Source of the DNA: Micromonospora noduli
Lineage (GTDB): Bacteria; Actinomycetota; Actinomycetes; Mycobacteriales; Micromonosporaceae
Reading direction: 5' to 3'
Length of the DNA: 64,000 nt
Assembly: GCF_003264365.1 (NCBI RefSeq)
Contig: NZ_PYAK01000020.1
Span: forward strand, 1-64,000
The position numbers and the translations under genes are program-made. Position 1 is the first letter of the stretch. Each line of letters opens with the position of its first letter. The notes under the pieces were generated by a model that had not been told where the DNA came from, did not search any database, and saw only the letters and a list, made by a program, of their open reading frames with translations. Shown piece after piece: positions 53,222-62,463 of this stretch.

Positions 53222-54349
53222 GTGGCGTGGTCTTTCGGACACTCGCTGATAGTGGTACTGGCACTGTTGCTGGGCCTGGCCGCCGGGTGGCTGCTGCGCG
53301 GCCGACGGGGCGTACAGGGCAATTCGATTGTGGATGGTGACCCCGTCGCCGGTCTGGCCGTGATCACCACGCCCACGCCGGCTGCCACCACCGACGAGGT
53401 CCAGCCTGCGGCCGCCGTCGACCCGGCACCCACCGCGGTCGCCGACGAGCCGGTACCGGTCGACACGGTCAGCGCGCCAGCCGCGCTGACCGAACCGGAC
53501 GGTCCCGCCCCGGTGCCCGTGCCGGCGGAGGCTCCGAGCACCGTCGACCCGGCGGACATGGCGCTGACCGAGAACCCGCCGCCCGTACCGGCCAACGAGC
53601 AGCCCGACGCGGCTGAGCTGCGGCAGGAGCCGGCGGTTGAATCGGCCCCCGAGCCGGTCACTGTCGACGACCAGCCCGCCCCGGCGGCCGTGGTCGCTCC
53701 CCGCCAGCCCGCGGACGACCTCCCGCCGGCCGACGCGGCGCCGCTCGACACGACGCCGGCCGACGACGCGGCGATCGACGATGCGCCGGTCGCGGCCACC
53801 CCCGCCGACAGCGCGCCCGCCGACACGACGCCGGCCGACGACGCGGTGGCCTCCGTCGGCGCGTCCGACGATGCGGAGACCAAGGCCACGGCGATCGACC
53901 CGGCAGAGGAACAGACGACCGCCGAGCCGATGCACTCCGAGCCGGTGAACGCTGAGCCGGGGCAGGCCGAGTCCGCGGTCGACGCCGCGGAGGCCGAGCG
54001 GTCGGCGGTGGCCGTACCTCCGGTCCGCCCGACCGCCGCCGCGACCCCTCCGGTCCGTTCAGCCGCCGACACGACGATCAGCAGCATCGATGCCGACCCG
54101 ACGGGCCCGGCCGACGACTTCCGCCGGATCCAGGGGATCGGGCCGAAGATGGCGGCCGCGTTGCAGGACGCCGGCGTGCGCACGTACGGCCAGCTCGGCG
54201 AGTTGGACGAGCCGGCACTGCGCGACCTGATCCGGGCCGCCGGCCTGCGCGCCGCACCTGGGCTGGCCAGTTGGCCGCAGCAGGCACGCGTGCTCGCCGG
54301 CGCCGGCCACGAGATGGCAGCGGTGCTGCCGAGCGGCAACCAGGCCTGA
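53222..54349 (+). CDS. Membrane-anchored protein with long Pro/Ala/Asp linker and C-terminal helix-hairpin-helix
   Basis: A 375-residue protein of unknown function. Residues 3-24 form one membrane segment (WSFGHSLIVVLALLLGLAAGWLL) followed by RGRRG. Then comes an about 260-residue Ala/Pro/Asp/Glu-rich, very acidic and repetitive linker (repeats of DTTPADDA type). The last ~70 residues are a helix-hairpin-helix DNA- or protein-binding domain (FRRIQGIGPKMAAALQDAGVRTYGQLGELDEPALRDLIRAAGL). It may hold DNA or a partner at the membrane. GTG at 53222 has GGGAGG upstream. Confidence 0.8.
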   Translation: MAWSFGHSLIVVLALLLGLAAGWLLRGRRGVQGNSIVDGDPVAGLAVITTPTPAATTDEVQPAAAVDPAPTAVADEPVPVDTVSAPAALTEPDGPAPVPVPAEAPSTVDPADMALTENPPPVPANEQPDAAELRQEPAVESAPEPVTVDDQPAPAAVVAPRQPADDLPPADAAPLDTTPADDAAIDDAPVAATPADSAPADTTPADDAVASVGASDDAETKATAIDPAEEQTTAEPMHSEPVNAEPGQAESAVDAAEAERSAVAVPPVRPTAAATPPVRSAADTTISSIDADPTGPADDFRRIQGIGPKMAAALQDAGVRTYGQLGELDEPALRDLIRAAGLRAAPGLASWPQQARVLAGAGHEMAAVLPSGNQA

Positions 54350-54359
54350 CCGCCTGCAT

Positions 54360-54406
54360 CCGAGCCCCCGGCAGCCGTCCACCGCGACGGCACGCCGGGG
54401 GCTCGG
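54360..54406 (+). terminator. Terminator after the helix-hairpin-helix protein
   Basis: Perfect 13-bp arms CCGAGCCCCCGGC (54360-54372) and the complement (54394-54406) around a 21-base loop with a smaller internal stem (GCCGTC/GACGGC). Confidence 0.65.
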
Positions 54407-54591
54407 GCGTTAGCTGCCGTAACTCCTTCGACGCCCACCGCGCTGGACGATCGACTCGGCATTCAGGAAACCGCGCGATCCACCCGACCGGGACACCCCG
54501 ACTTCCAGAAACCCGAGTCGATCACACAGCCAGCGGCCGCCCACCCGCGCCCACGCGCCCGGTCACCGGCGCCGGGGGGTGACGTCCAGGG

Positions 54592-55308
54592 TCAGACGCG
54601 CAGCTCGGCCGCGAGGTCGCCGATCGACGCCATCGCGTACCGCTGCATTCCTGGACCGAAGGTGATGCGTGTGGCGCCCTGCCGTCCCAGCTCGGCCACG
54701 GACTCCCGGTCCGGTCCGGCGGCCATGTTGATCGGCCCGGAGATGCCGTCCCGCAGCTGCGGGAGCACCTGCAGTGGCGCCAGGATCGGGTAGACGCAGT
54801 CGGCGCCGGCAGCCACGTACAGGTGGGCGCGTTCCACCGCGTCGGCCGGGTCACCCGTTCCGACCAGGAAGGTGTCGACGCGGGCGTTGATGAAGAGAGC
54901 GTCGCCCGCCTCCGCGCGCACCTCGGCCAACCAGTCGGCGTGCCGCCGGGGGTCCTTGAGGGTGGCGTCCCCCTCCGAGTCCTCCAGGTTGCAGCCGACA
55001 ACGCCGGCCTCCAACAGCCGTCCGACCAGCTCGCTGGGGGCGAGGCCGTAACCGCCCTCGACGTCGGCGGACACCGGAACGGACACGGCGCGGACGATGC
55101 GCGCGACCGCCGCGAACATCTCGTCCGGTGGGGTCGCGCCGTCCTCGTAGCCGAGCGATGCGGCGACGCCCGCGCTCGGGGTCGCGAGCGCCGGGTAACC
55201 GGCGTCGGCCAGCACCCGGGCGCTGGCCGCGTCCCAGGGGCCCGGCAGAACGAGCGGATCGCCGGCGGCCCGGTCGTGGTGCAGGGCACGGAAGGTGGAG
55301 GCTGTCAT
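54592..55308 (-). CDS. Isocitrate lyase/PEP mutase family protein
   Basis: A 238-residue ICL/PEP-mutase superfamily TIM barrel. Seen: PGPWDAASARVLADAGYPALAT, the metal/acid stretch SADVEGGYG, and GCNLEDSEGD. The KKCGH motif of true isocitrate lyase is absent, so a C-C or P-C cleaving role on a small oxo acid is likely but unspecified. It lies next to a relic of an SDR gene and a divergent TetR regulator. Confidence 0.87.
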   Translation of the reverse strand: MTASTFRALHHDRAAGDPLVLPGPWDAASARVLADAGYPALATPSAGVAASLGYEDGATPPDEMFAAVARIVRAVSVPVSADVEGGYGLAPSELVGRLLEAGVVGCNLEDSEGDATLKDPRRHADWLAEVRAEAGDALFINARVDTFLVGTGDPADAVERAHLYVAAGADCVYPILAPLQVLPQLRDGISGPINMAAGPDRESVAELGRQGATRITFGPGMQRYAMASIGDLAAELRV

Positions 55309-55344
55309 CGTTGTCGTCTCCCGACGGGCTGCGGAGGGCGGGGC

Positions 55345-55403
55345 TCAGGCGGTGTGTCCGCCGTTGGAGTCAAGCACGGCGCCGGTGACCTGATCGGTCC
55401 ACC
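55345..55403 (-). pseudogene. C-terminal relic of an SDR oxidoreductase gene
   Basis: Read on the minus strand, 55345-55403 encodes VDQVTGAVLDSNGGHTA followed by a TGA stop, the typical last residues of classical SDR proteins. No upstream frame continues it: a palindrome and the TetR leader follow. SDR genes are often divergent from a TetR regulator, so I infer that the body of the gene was deleted here. Confidence 0.7.
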
Positions 55404-55420
55404 CTACGTTTGGTGGACCG
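55395..55420. promoter_or_regulatory. TetR-type operator palindrome
   Basis: CGGTCCACC (55395-55403) and GGTGGACCG (55412-55420) are perfect 9-bp arms with 8 bases between, 29 bases before the TetR start codon. This suits autoregulation by the encoded repressor. Its left arm overlaps the SDR relic. Confidence 0.68.
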
Positions 55421-55448
55421 ACCGGTCAACAATTGCTACGCTGGTCAG

Positions 55449-56039
55449 ATGGCCAGGCCACGGCAGTTCGACGAGGAGCAGGTGATCCGCGCCGTCCGGG
55501 ACCAGTTCTGGGACGCCGGCTACGCGGCGACCTCACTGGAAGACCTGGTGCGCGTCAGCGGGCTGGGCAAGGGCAGCCTCTACGGCGCCTTCGGCGACAA
55601 ACACCGGCTGTTCCTGAAGGCGCTGCGGGAATACACCGACACCAGCGGCGGCTACCTGCGCGAGATGCTCACCTCCGCTCCCCGCGCCCTGGACGCGCTA
55701 CGCGCGTTCGTCATGGCACCGGCAAACGACCCGGGTGGTGCTGCCGCCCGGCGCGGCTGTCTCATGGCCAACAGCACGTACGAACTCGCCACCAGCGACC
55801 CGGACGTCCTCGCCGAGGCGCGGCGCACCTACGAGGCGACGACCGCCCTGGTCGCCGAGAGCGTCGGGCGGGCCCAGGACGAGGGCGACCTGCCGCGCGA
55901 CGTCGACCCGGTCGAGACCGCGCGTGCGCTGCTCGCCGCACAGCAGGGCCTGGTGTTCATGGGGCGGACGGGGCTGGACATCGACACCCTGACCGCCACG
56001 GCCCGCACCCTCGCCGCCAAGCTCCTACCGGACGGCTGA
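55449..56039 (+). CDS. TetR/AcrR family transcriptional regulator
   Basis: A 196-residue repressor. The N-terminal HTH reads VIRAVRDQFWDAGYAATSLEDLVRVSGLGKGSLYGAFGDKHRLFLKAL. The C-terminal helical ligand domain is of the YcdC/TetR_C type seen in regulators of SDR-linked detoxification genes. ATG at 55449 is used; the frame is open 13 codons upstream through the operator. Its former divergent partner is probably the deleted SDR gene. Confidence 0.88.
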   Translation: MARPRQFDEEQVIRAVRDQFWDAGYAATSLEDLVRVSGLGKGSLYGAFGDKHRLFLKALREYTDTSGGYLREMLTSAPRALDALRAFVMAPANDPGGAAARRGCLMANSTYELATSDPDVLAEARRTYEATTALVAESVGRAQDEGDLPRDVDPVETARALLAAQQGLVFMGRTGLDIDTLTATARTLAAKLLPDG

Positions 56040-56061
56040 CACCACCCGACCGGAAGCGCGG

Positions 56062-56364
56062 TTATTTGATCTTGCGGGTGGACCGGACCACGATGCTCTC
56101 GTACTCCGGGTGCTTGACCACCCAGTCGGCGATGAACGGGCAGATCGGCACGACGGTCCGGCCCTTGCTCCGCGCATCGTCCAGCACGGCCCGCGCCAGC
56201 GTCGACCCGACGCCCTTGCCCTCGTACGCCGGATCGACCTCGGTGTGGGTGTAGGCGATGATCGAGCCGGTCAGCTGATAGGTGACGAACCCGACGACCG
56301 CGCCCGCCTCGTCGCGCGCCTCGAAACGCTCCCGCGCCGGCGCGTCTGTCACGGTGAACTGCAC
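56062..56364 (-). CDS. GNAT-family N-acetyltransferase (YjdJ-like)
   Basis: A 100-residue compact GNAT-like protein. The acetyl-CoA loop is YEGKGVGSTLARAVLDDA, preceded by YTHTEVDPA and followed by VVPICPFIADWVVKHPEY, the pattern of the short YjdJ/YidJ subgroup. GTG at 56364 is preferred because homology starts there; a longer frame to 56472 has no match. It is convergent to the TetR gene. Confidence 0.82.
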   Translation of the reverse strand: MQFTVTDAPARERFEARDEAGAVVGFVTYQLTGSIIAYTHTEVDPAYEGKGVGSTLARAVLDDARSKGRTVVPICPFIADWVVKHPEYESIVVRSTRKIK

Positions 56365-56495
56365 CCGACCATCCAACCACCCGGCCCGGCGGCGCTCGCT
56401 GCGAGGCCGGCAGGGGACGCGACCCCACGCGCATTGTCCCGGCCGAAACGGGAACGCAACGCCTCCGGGCACATCGTGGGAGGAGACACGTCACC

Positions 56496-57191
56496 ATGGC
56501 GAATCCATCGACGGACGGCGGCTTCGCCGTCGTCGAGATGTTCACGTCCCAGGGCTGCAACAGTTGCCCTCCCGCGGAGGAGTTGCTGAGCGAGATCGAG
56601 CGCGACGCACGGGACCGGGGCCAGAACGTCTTCACCCTCGGGTTCCACGTCGACTACTGGGACGACCTGGGTTGGCCCGACCAGTTCGCGGACGCGGCGT
56701 ACACCGCGCGCCAGGAGGCGTACGCCCGCGCGTTCGGCACCCGAGGCCTGTACACCCCGCAGATGGTCGTCAACGGCACCGTCGAGTTCGTCGGTTCCGA
56801 CCGCCGCCGGACGGCCGCCGCGATCATGTCCGCCATGGCCTCGACCGCCACCACACCACTGGCGCTCTCCATTGCCAACCTGGGCAATGACCGGGTGATG
56901 GTGGACTACCGGACCGAACAGCCACCGGAGCGCGCGGTGTTGCAGGTGGCGGTCGTGGAACGGGACCTGACCAGTGAGATCGCCCGGGGGGAGAACGCCG
57001 GGCGGACGCTGCGGCAGGACAACGTCGTACGCGCCTTCAGGTCGGTGGGCCTGGACGCCGAGCGGGGGCAGGTGGAGCTGGCGACACCACCTGGTCTCGA
57101 TCCGGGAAGCGCCAGCGTGGTCGGCTATGTCCAGGAGAACGGCGAACGGGCGATCGTCGGCGCCACGGCCATCGACCTGTCCACCGCGTAA
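56496..57191 (+). CDS. DUF1223 domain protein (thioredoxin-fold)
   Basis: A 231-residue DUF1223 protein: VVEMFTSQGCNSCPPAEELLSEI at residues 10-32 with a CxxC pair in a thioredoxin-like fold, then HVDYWDDLGWPDQFADAAYTARQEAYARAFG and the signature GLYTPQMVVNG. The family is often periplasmic or secreted, but no signal peptide is seen here. The function is unknown, probably redox related. ATG at 56496 follows GGGAGGAG. Confidence 0.88.
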   Translation: MANPSTDGGFAVVEMFTSQGCNSCPPAEELLSEIERDARDRGQNVFTLGFHVDYWDDLGWPDQFADAAYTARQEAYARAFGTRGLYTPQMVVNGTVEFVGSDRRRTAAAIMSAMASTATTPLALSIANLGNDRVMVDYRTEQPPERAVLQVAVVERDLTSEIARGENAGRTLRQDNVVRAFRSVGLDAERGQVELATPPGLDPGSASVVGYVQENGERAIVGATAIDLSTA

Positions 57192-57231
57192 TCTCGGCCC
57201 ATGCGGATGGTGCGGGGTGCGAGGGTTTTCG

Positions 57232-57630
57232 GTGGCTGACGCGGACGACGTACGTCGGGTGGCGCTGGCCCTGCCGCACACGGTGGAGAACCCCAGTGAC
57301 GGCTTCGACTTCCGGGTGGCCGACAAGGGCTTCGTCTGGTCCTATCCGGAACGGACACCGGGAAAGCCTCGGGTGATCCGGCTGGACATCGCTGTGCTGT
57401 TCGTCGGCGACGAGGCCGAGAAGCAGGCTCTCCTGCTCGGGGAGCCCGAGGTCTTCTTCACCGCGCCCGGTTACGACGGGCTGCCCCTGGTGTTGCTGCG
57501 TCTGGCGGCGGTCGACCTGGACCGGTTGACCGAGCTGGTGACTGACGCGTGGCGGATGCGCGTGCCGGACGCGCTGGTGAACGACCGAGAGGGCGAACCG
57601 CTGGGCGACCGTGCGGGCGCCGGCAAATAA
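57232..57630 (+). CDS. MmcQ/YjbR family DNA-binding-like protein
   Basis: A 132-residue YjbR-fold protein: ADADDVRRVALALPHTVE at the start, GFDFRVADKGFVWSY, VLFVGDEAEKQALLLGEPEVFFTAPGYDGLPLVLLRLAAVD, DRLTELVTDAWRM. The family has a DNA-binding-like fold but an unknown role. GTG at 57232 begins the homology; the open frame upstream overlaps the DUF1223 gene. Confidence 0.85.
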   Translation: MADADDVRRVALALPHTVENPSDGFDFRVADKGFVWSYPERTPGKPRVIRLDIAVLFVGDEAEKQALLLGEPEVFFTAPGYDGLPLVLLRLAAVDLDRLTELVTDAWRMRVPDALVNDREGEPLGDRAGAGK

Positions 57631-57693
57631 CGACATCAGCACGCAACGCGTTTGACACATTGACGGGGATCTCGGTACTCCATTACCGTGGCC

Positions 57694-57709
57694 GAGAGAG
57701 CGCTCTCTC
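57694..57709. promoter_or_regulatory. Perfect 16-bp palindrome, LacI-type operator upstream of the GH81 gene
   Basis: GAGAGAGCGCTCTCTC is a perfect palindrome centred on CG, the form bound by LacI-family sugar regulators of actinomycetes (compare the CebR type GGGAGCGCTCCC). It lies 78 bases before the GH81 start. The AT-richer stretch CATTACCG directly before it may hold the promoter. Confidence 0.68.
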
Positions 57710-57787
57710 ACCTGACCTTCCCCCCAATTCAGACGCAAAGCGCTGGACCCGGCAAGGGCCGCACCCGGCGCGCGCGATGGAGGCACG

Positions 57788-60655
57788 ATGAAACCTCCCG
57801 TCCCCCACCGCCGATGGGCCCTGGCCGCCGCCACCGCGCTGGCCCTGGTCGTCGGCGGCCTCGCCGTCCCCGTCACCCGCGCGGCCGAGGCCGCACCCGT
57901 CGGCGCCGGCAGCTACACCACCACCCCGGTCGGCCCGCTCCCCAGCGGCTGCGGCGCGATGTCCAGCAACCCCCGACAGTTCGCCACCGCCAACGCGCCC
58001 GCCGGGCCGATCCCCACCAACGACTGGTGGTCCTCGCTGCTGTGGAAGCGCACCGACTGCTCGTTCAGTGAGCCGCTGCACGCTCACCCGATCTCGTACG
58101 ACACCTTCGGCGACGGGCTCGGCTTCTCCGCCAACTCCACGCCCGCCATCAGCGGCACCGCCACCGGTGTCGGTGAGTTCCACTACCCGTACGTGCAGGA
58201 CATCCGGGTCGGTGTGGCCGGGCTCGCCGCACCCCTGGTGAAGGTCGACGGCTGGACGGACTGGACGGTCAGCCCGCACTGGAGCGACGGCACGCGCACC
58301 ATGCGCGCGACCATCGGCCATGGTCTGCCCTTCGCGTACTTCCAGACCACCGGGGGGAACGCGCAGATCAGCACCGCCGGCACCCCGGACGTCTGGTCCA
58401 ACAGCGGCGCCACCATCGGCTTCCGGGTCAACGGCCACGACTACGTCGGGTTCGCGCCCGGCGGCGCCAGCTGGACCGTGGCGTCCGGCCGGATCTCGTC
58501 CACCCTGGCCGGCCGCGGCTACTTCTCCGTGGCCCTGCTGCCGCCGACGTCCAGCGCGACCGAGCGCGCCGCGCTGGCCGCGACCTACGGTCAGTACGCG
58601 CACGCCCACGTGACCGGCACCCAGGTCTCGTACGCCTACAACCCCGCGACCAGCGGCCTGACCACCACGTACGCGTTCACCACGACCGCCCGGGAGGGCA
58701 CCGCCACGCAGACAGTGGTCAGCCTCTACCCGCACCAGTGGAAGTCGCTGAGCGGTTCCACAGCGATCACGCCGACCTACCCGTCGGCGCGTGGCCGGAT
58801 GAAGGTGCTCACCGGCGTCAACCAGTTCCGCACCGCCATGAAGTTCCAGGGCATCCTGCCGGAGCTGCCGGCCGTCGGCGACGGCAGCGGTGGTGATTTG
58901 TCGACGCTCACCGGGCACCTGGCCGCCACCCGCGCCAACCCGATGGACCAACGCGGCAACGACACCTACTGGACCGGCAAGGGGCTCGGCCGGGCCGCGC
59001 GGATCGCCGAGATCGCCGATCAGGTCAACGACACCACGACGCGCGACAGCGCGCTGAACGCGATCCGCAGCACGCTCACCGACTGGTTCACCGCGTCCAG
59101 CGGCAAGACCAGCCGAGTCTTCTACTACGACAACAACTGGGGCACCCTGATCGGCTACCCGGCGTCGTACGGGTCCGACCAGGAGCTCAACGACCACCAC
59201 TTCCACTACGGCTACTACATCGCCGCTGCCGCGACCCTGGCGAAGTTCGACCCGGCCTGGGCGGCCACCAGCCGCTACGGCGGCATGGTCGACCTGCTGA
59301 TCCGCGACGCCAACAACTACCGCCGCGGCGACACCCAGTTCCCGTACCTGCGCGACTTCGACATCTACGCCGGGCACGACTGGGCGTCCGGGCACGGCTC
59401 CTTCGGCTCCGGCAACAACCAGGAGTCCTCGTCGGAGGGGATGAACTTCGCGAGCGCCCTCATCCAGTGGGGGCAGACGACGGGTAACACCGCCATCCGC
59501 GACGCCGGCGTCTTCCTCTACACCACCCAGGCCGCCGCCATCCAGGAGTACTGGTTCGACGTCGGCGACCAGAACTTCCCCGCCGCGTTCGGGCACTCGA
59601 CGGTCGGCATGGTCTGGGGTGACGGCGGGGCGTACGCCACCTGGTTCAGCGGCGAGCCGGAGATGATCCAGGGCATCAACCTGCTGCCGGTCACCGGCGG
59701 TCACCTCTACCTGGGCAACAACCCGGCGTACGTGCGGACCAACTATGCCGAGCTCGTCCGCAACAACGGCGGACAACCGACGGTGTGGCAGGACATCCTC
59801 TGGCAGTTCCAGGCCCTCGGCGATCCCGACGCGGCGCTGGCGAACCTCCGCGCGAACCCGGGCTACACCCCGGAGGAGGGCGAGAGCCGGGCGCACACGT
59901 TCCACTGGATCCGTAACCTCGCCGCCCTCGGCAACGTCGACACAACGGTGACCGGCAACCATCCGCTGTCGGCGGTCTTCTCCCGCAACGGGGCCCGCAC
60001 CTACGTGGCGTCGAACCCGACGGCGACGCCGATCACTGTGACGTTCTCCAACGGCACCACGCTCGCCGTGGGAGCCGGCAAGACGGCCACCACCGGGGCG
60101 TACACCTGGAGTGGCGGCAACGCGGCCGGCGGTGTCCCCCCGACGACGCCGACGGACCCCCCACCGACGACCGACCCGCCGACGCCCCCGGGCAACCCGA
60201 CGCGGTACCTGCTGCCCGGGGGCGGGTTGGGCGCCGCCGGTAGCCCGGCCACGACGACGGTCGCGGCGGCAAACGGAAACCACGACGGTACGCCCACCAA
60301 CGCCCAGGTCTTCACGGCGACCGGCCTCAACCTCGCCTACGCCGGCGGGCAGACGGCATTCGACCTGTTCGTGGACGCCGGGACGGCGGTCGGCAACGGC
60401 GTGCAGGTGCGGATCTCCTACGACCTCACCGGCAACGGCAGTTGGGAACGGGTGGAGACGCTGCGCTACTTCGCCACCGACCCGGTCACCGGCTACGAGC
60501 ACTACACGCAGAACGCCGGCCTGTCCTCGGCCACCGGCACCTTGGGCGCGCTGAGCAACGGCACGATCCGGGTGGAGGTCTGGTCGGCGATCGGCAACAA
60601 CCCGACCACGCTGGGCATCGGCAACCAGTCGGTGTTGCGGCTTCCGTACTCCTGA
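57788..60655 (+). CDS. Secreted GH81 endo-1,3-beta-glucanase with C-terminal beta-domain
   Basis: A 955-residue secreted enzyme that cleaves beta-1,3-glucan. Residues 1-33 are a signal peptide. The GH81 domain runs from about residue 50 to 760 (PIPTNDWWSSLLWKR, HFHYGYYIAAAATLAKFDPAW) and includes NNQESSSEGMNFASALIQWG with the conserved glutamates. After a Pro/Thr linker (PTTPTDPPPTTDPPTPP) comes a ~150-residue C-terminal domain (RYLLPGGGLG...QSVLRLPYS), probably carbohydrate-binding. ATG at 57788 follows GGAGG. A LacI-type palindrome upstream suggests induction by glucan sugars. Confidence 0.92.
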   Translation: MKPPVPHRRWALAAATALALVVGGLAVPVTRAAEAAPVGAGSYTTTPVGPLPSGCGAMSSNPRQFATANAPAGPIPTNDWWSSLLWKRTDCSFSEPLHAHPISYDTFGDGLGFSANSTPAISGTATGVGEFHYPYVQDIRVGVAGLAAPLVKVDGWTDWTVSPHWSDGTRTMRATIGHGLPFAYFQTTGGNAQISTAGTPDVWSNSGATIGFRVNGHDYVGFAPGGASWTVASGRISSTLAGRGYFSVALLPPTSSATERAALAATYGQYAHAHVTGTQVSYAYNPATSGLTTTYAFTTTAREGTATQTVVSLYPHQWKSLSGSTAITPTYPSARGRMKVLTGVNQFRTAMKFQGILPELPAVGDGSGGDLSTLTGHLAATRANPMDQRGNDTYWTGKGLGRAARIAEIADQVNDTTTRDSALNAIRSTLTDWFTASSGKTSRVFYYDNNWGTLIGYPASYGSDQELNDHHFHYGYYIAAAATLAKFDPAWAATSRYGGMVDLLIRDANNYRRGDTQFPYLRDFDIYAGHDWASGHGSFGSGNNQESSSEGMNFASALIQWGQTTGNTAIRDAGVFLYTTQAAAIQEYWFDVGDQNFPAAFGHSTVGMVWGDGGAYATWFSGEPEMIQGINLLPVTGGHLYLGNNPAYVRTNYAELVRNNGGQPTVWQDILWQFQALGDPDAALANLRANPGYTPEEGESRAHTFHWIRNLAALGNVDTTVTGNHPLSAVFSRNGARTYVASNPTATPITVTFSNGTTLAVGAGKTATTGAYTWSGGNAAGGVPPTTPTDPPPTTDPPTPPGNPTRYLLPGGGLGAAGSPATTTVAAANGNHDGTPTNAQVFTATGLNLAYAGGQTAFDLFVDAGTAVGNGVQVRISYDLTGNGSWERVETLRYFATDPVTGYEHYTQNAGLSSATGTLGALSNGTIRVEVWSAIGNNPTTLGIGNQSVLRLPYS

Positions 60656-60679
60656 TCGACAGGTTCGAACGCGACACGA

Positions 60680-60727
60680 CGTCGGCCGGTGTGGAGGACC
60701 AGGATCGGTCCTCCACACCGGCCGACG
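60680..60727. terminator. Bidirectional terminator between GH81 and GH10 genes
   Basis: A perfect 21-bp inverted repeat (60680-60700 and 60707-60727, arms beginning CGTCGGCCGG) with a 6-base loop between two convergent glycosidase genes. This is the longest uninterrupted stem in the window. Confidence 0.85.
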
Positions 60728-60749
60728 CTGTGCGGTCAGTCAGTCGTTC

Positions 60750-62195
<1,446 letters not shown>

Positions 62196-62335
62196 TCAGC
62201 AACGGTCGCCGTCGCGGCAGCGGTGCGGGGAGTCCTGACCCGACGTCCGGCATGCCCTGGGCGGACGTCGCGGGTCGAGGTGCCACAGCAGGTTCGCCCG
62301 GTGAACCACAGGTGCGGCTGCCCTCAACCATCGAC

Positions 62336-62349
62336 TGTGAGCGATAACA
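62336..62349. promoter_or_regulatory. Possible LacI-type operator upstream of the xylanase gene
   Basis: TGTGAGCGATAACA, read on the minus strand TGTTATCGCTCACA, is an imperfect palindrome of LacI-operator form, in the 340-base region between the GH43 and GH10 genes (62124-62463). Besides this site and the GH43 terminator I see nothing else there. Confidence 0.35.
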
Positions 62350-62421
62350 TGCCGTTCGTCAAGTCGTAACCAACCGCGCTGGGAAACCTGTCGCTCCGTC
62401 GCAGTGGTGGGGCACGTCGCC

Positions 62422-62460
62422 GTGCTGCCGGAGCCGCGCCGAGCACGGCTCCGGCAGCAC
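62422..62460 (-). terminator. Terminator after the GH43 gene
   Basis: Perfect 15-bp arms (62422-62436, GTGCTGCCGGAGCCG, and 62446-62460) with a 9-base loop, four bases downstream of the GH43 stop codon on the minus strand. Confidence 0.8.
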
Positions 62461-62463
62461 CCG

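Noticed and set aside
53380-54060. Tandem-repeat-like region as a CRISPR array or minisatellite
   Set aside because: The repetition comes from Ala/Pro/Asp-rich codons of one protein linker; there are no regular spacers or palindromic repeats.
57683-60718. A 1011-codon minus-strand frame opposite the GH81 gene
   Set aside because: GH81 on the plus strand has a signal peptide, ribosome site and catalytic motifs; the antisense product is Arg/Gly/Val-rich noise.
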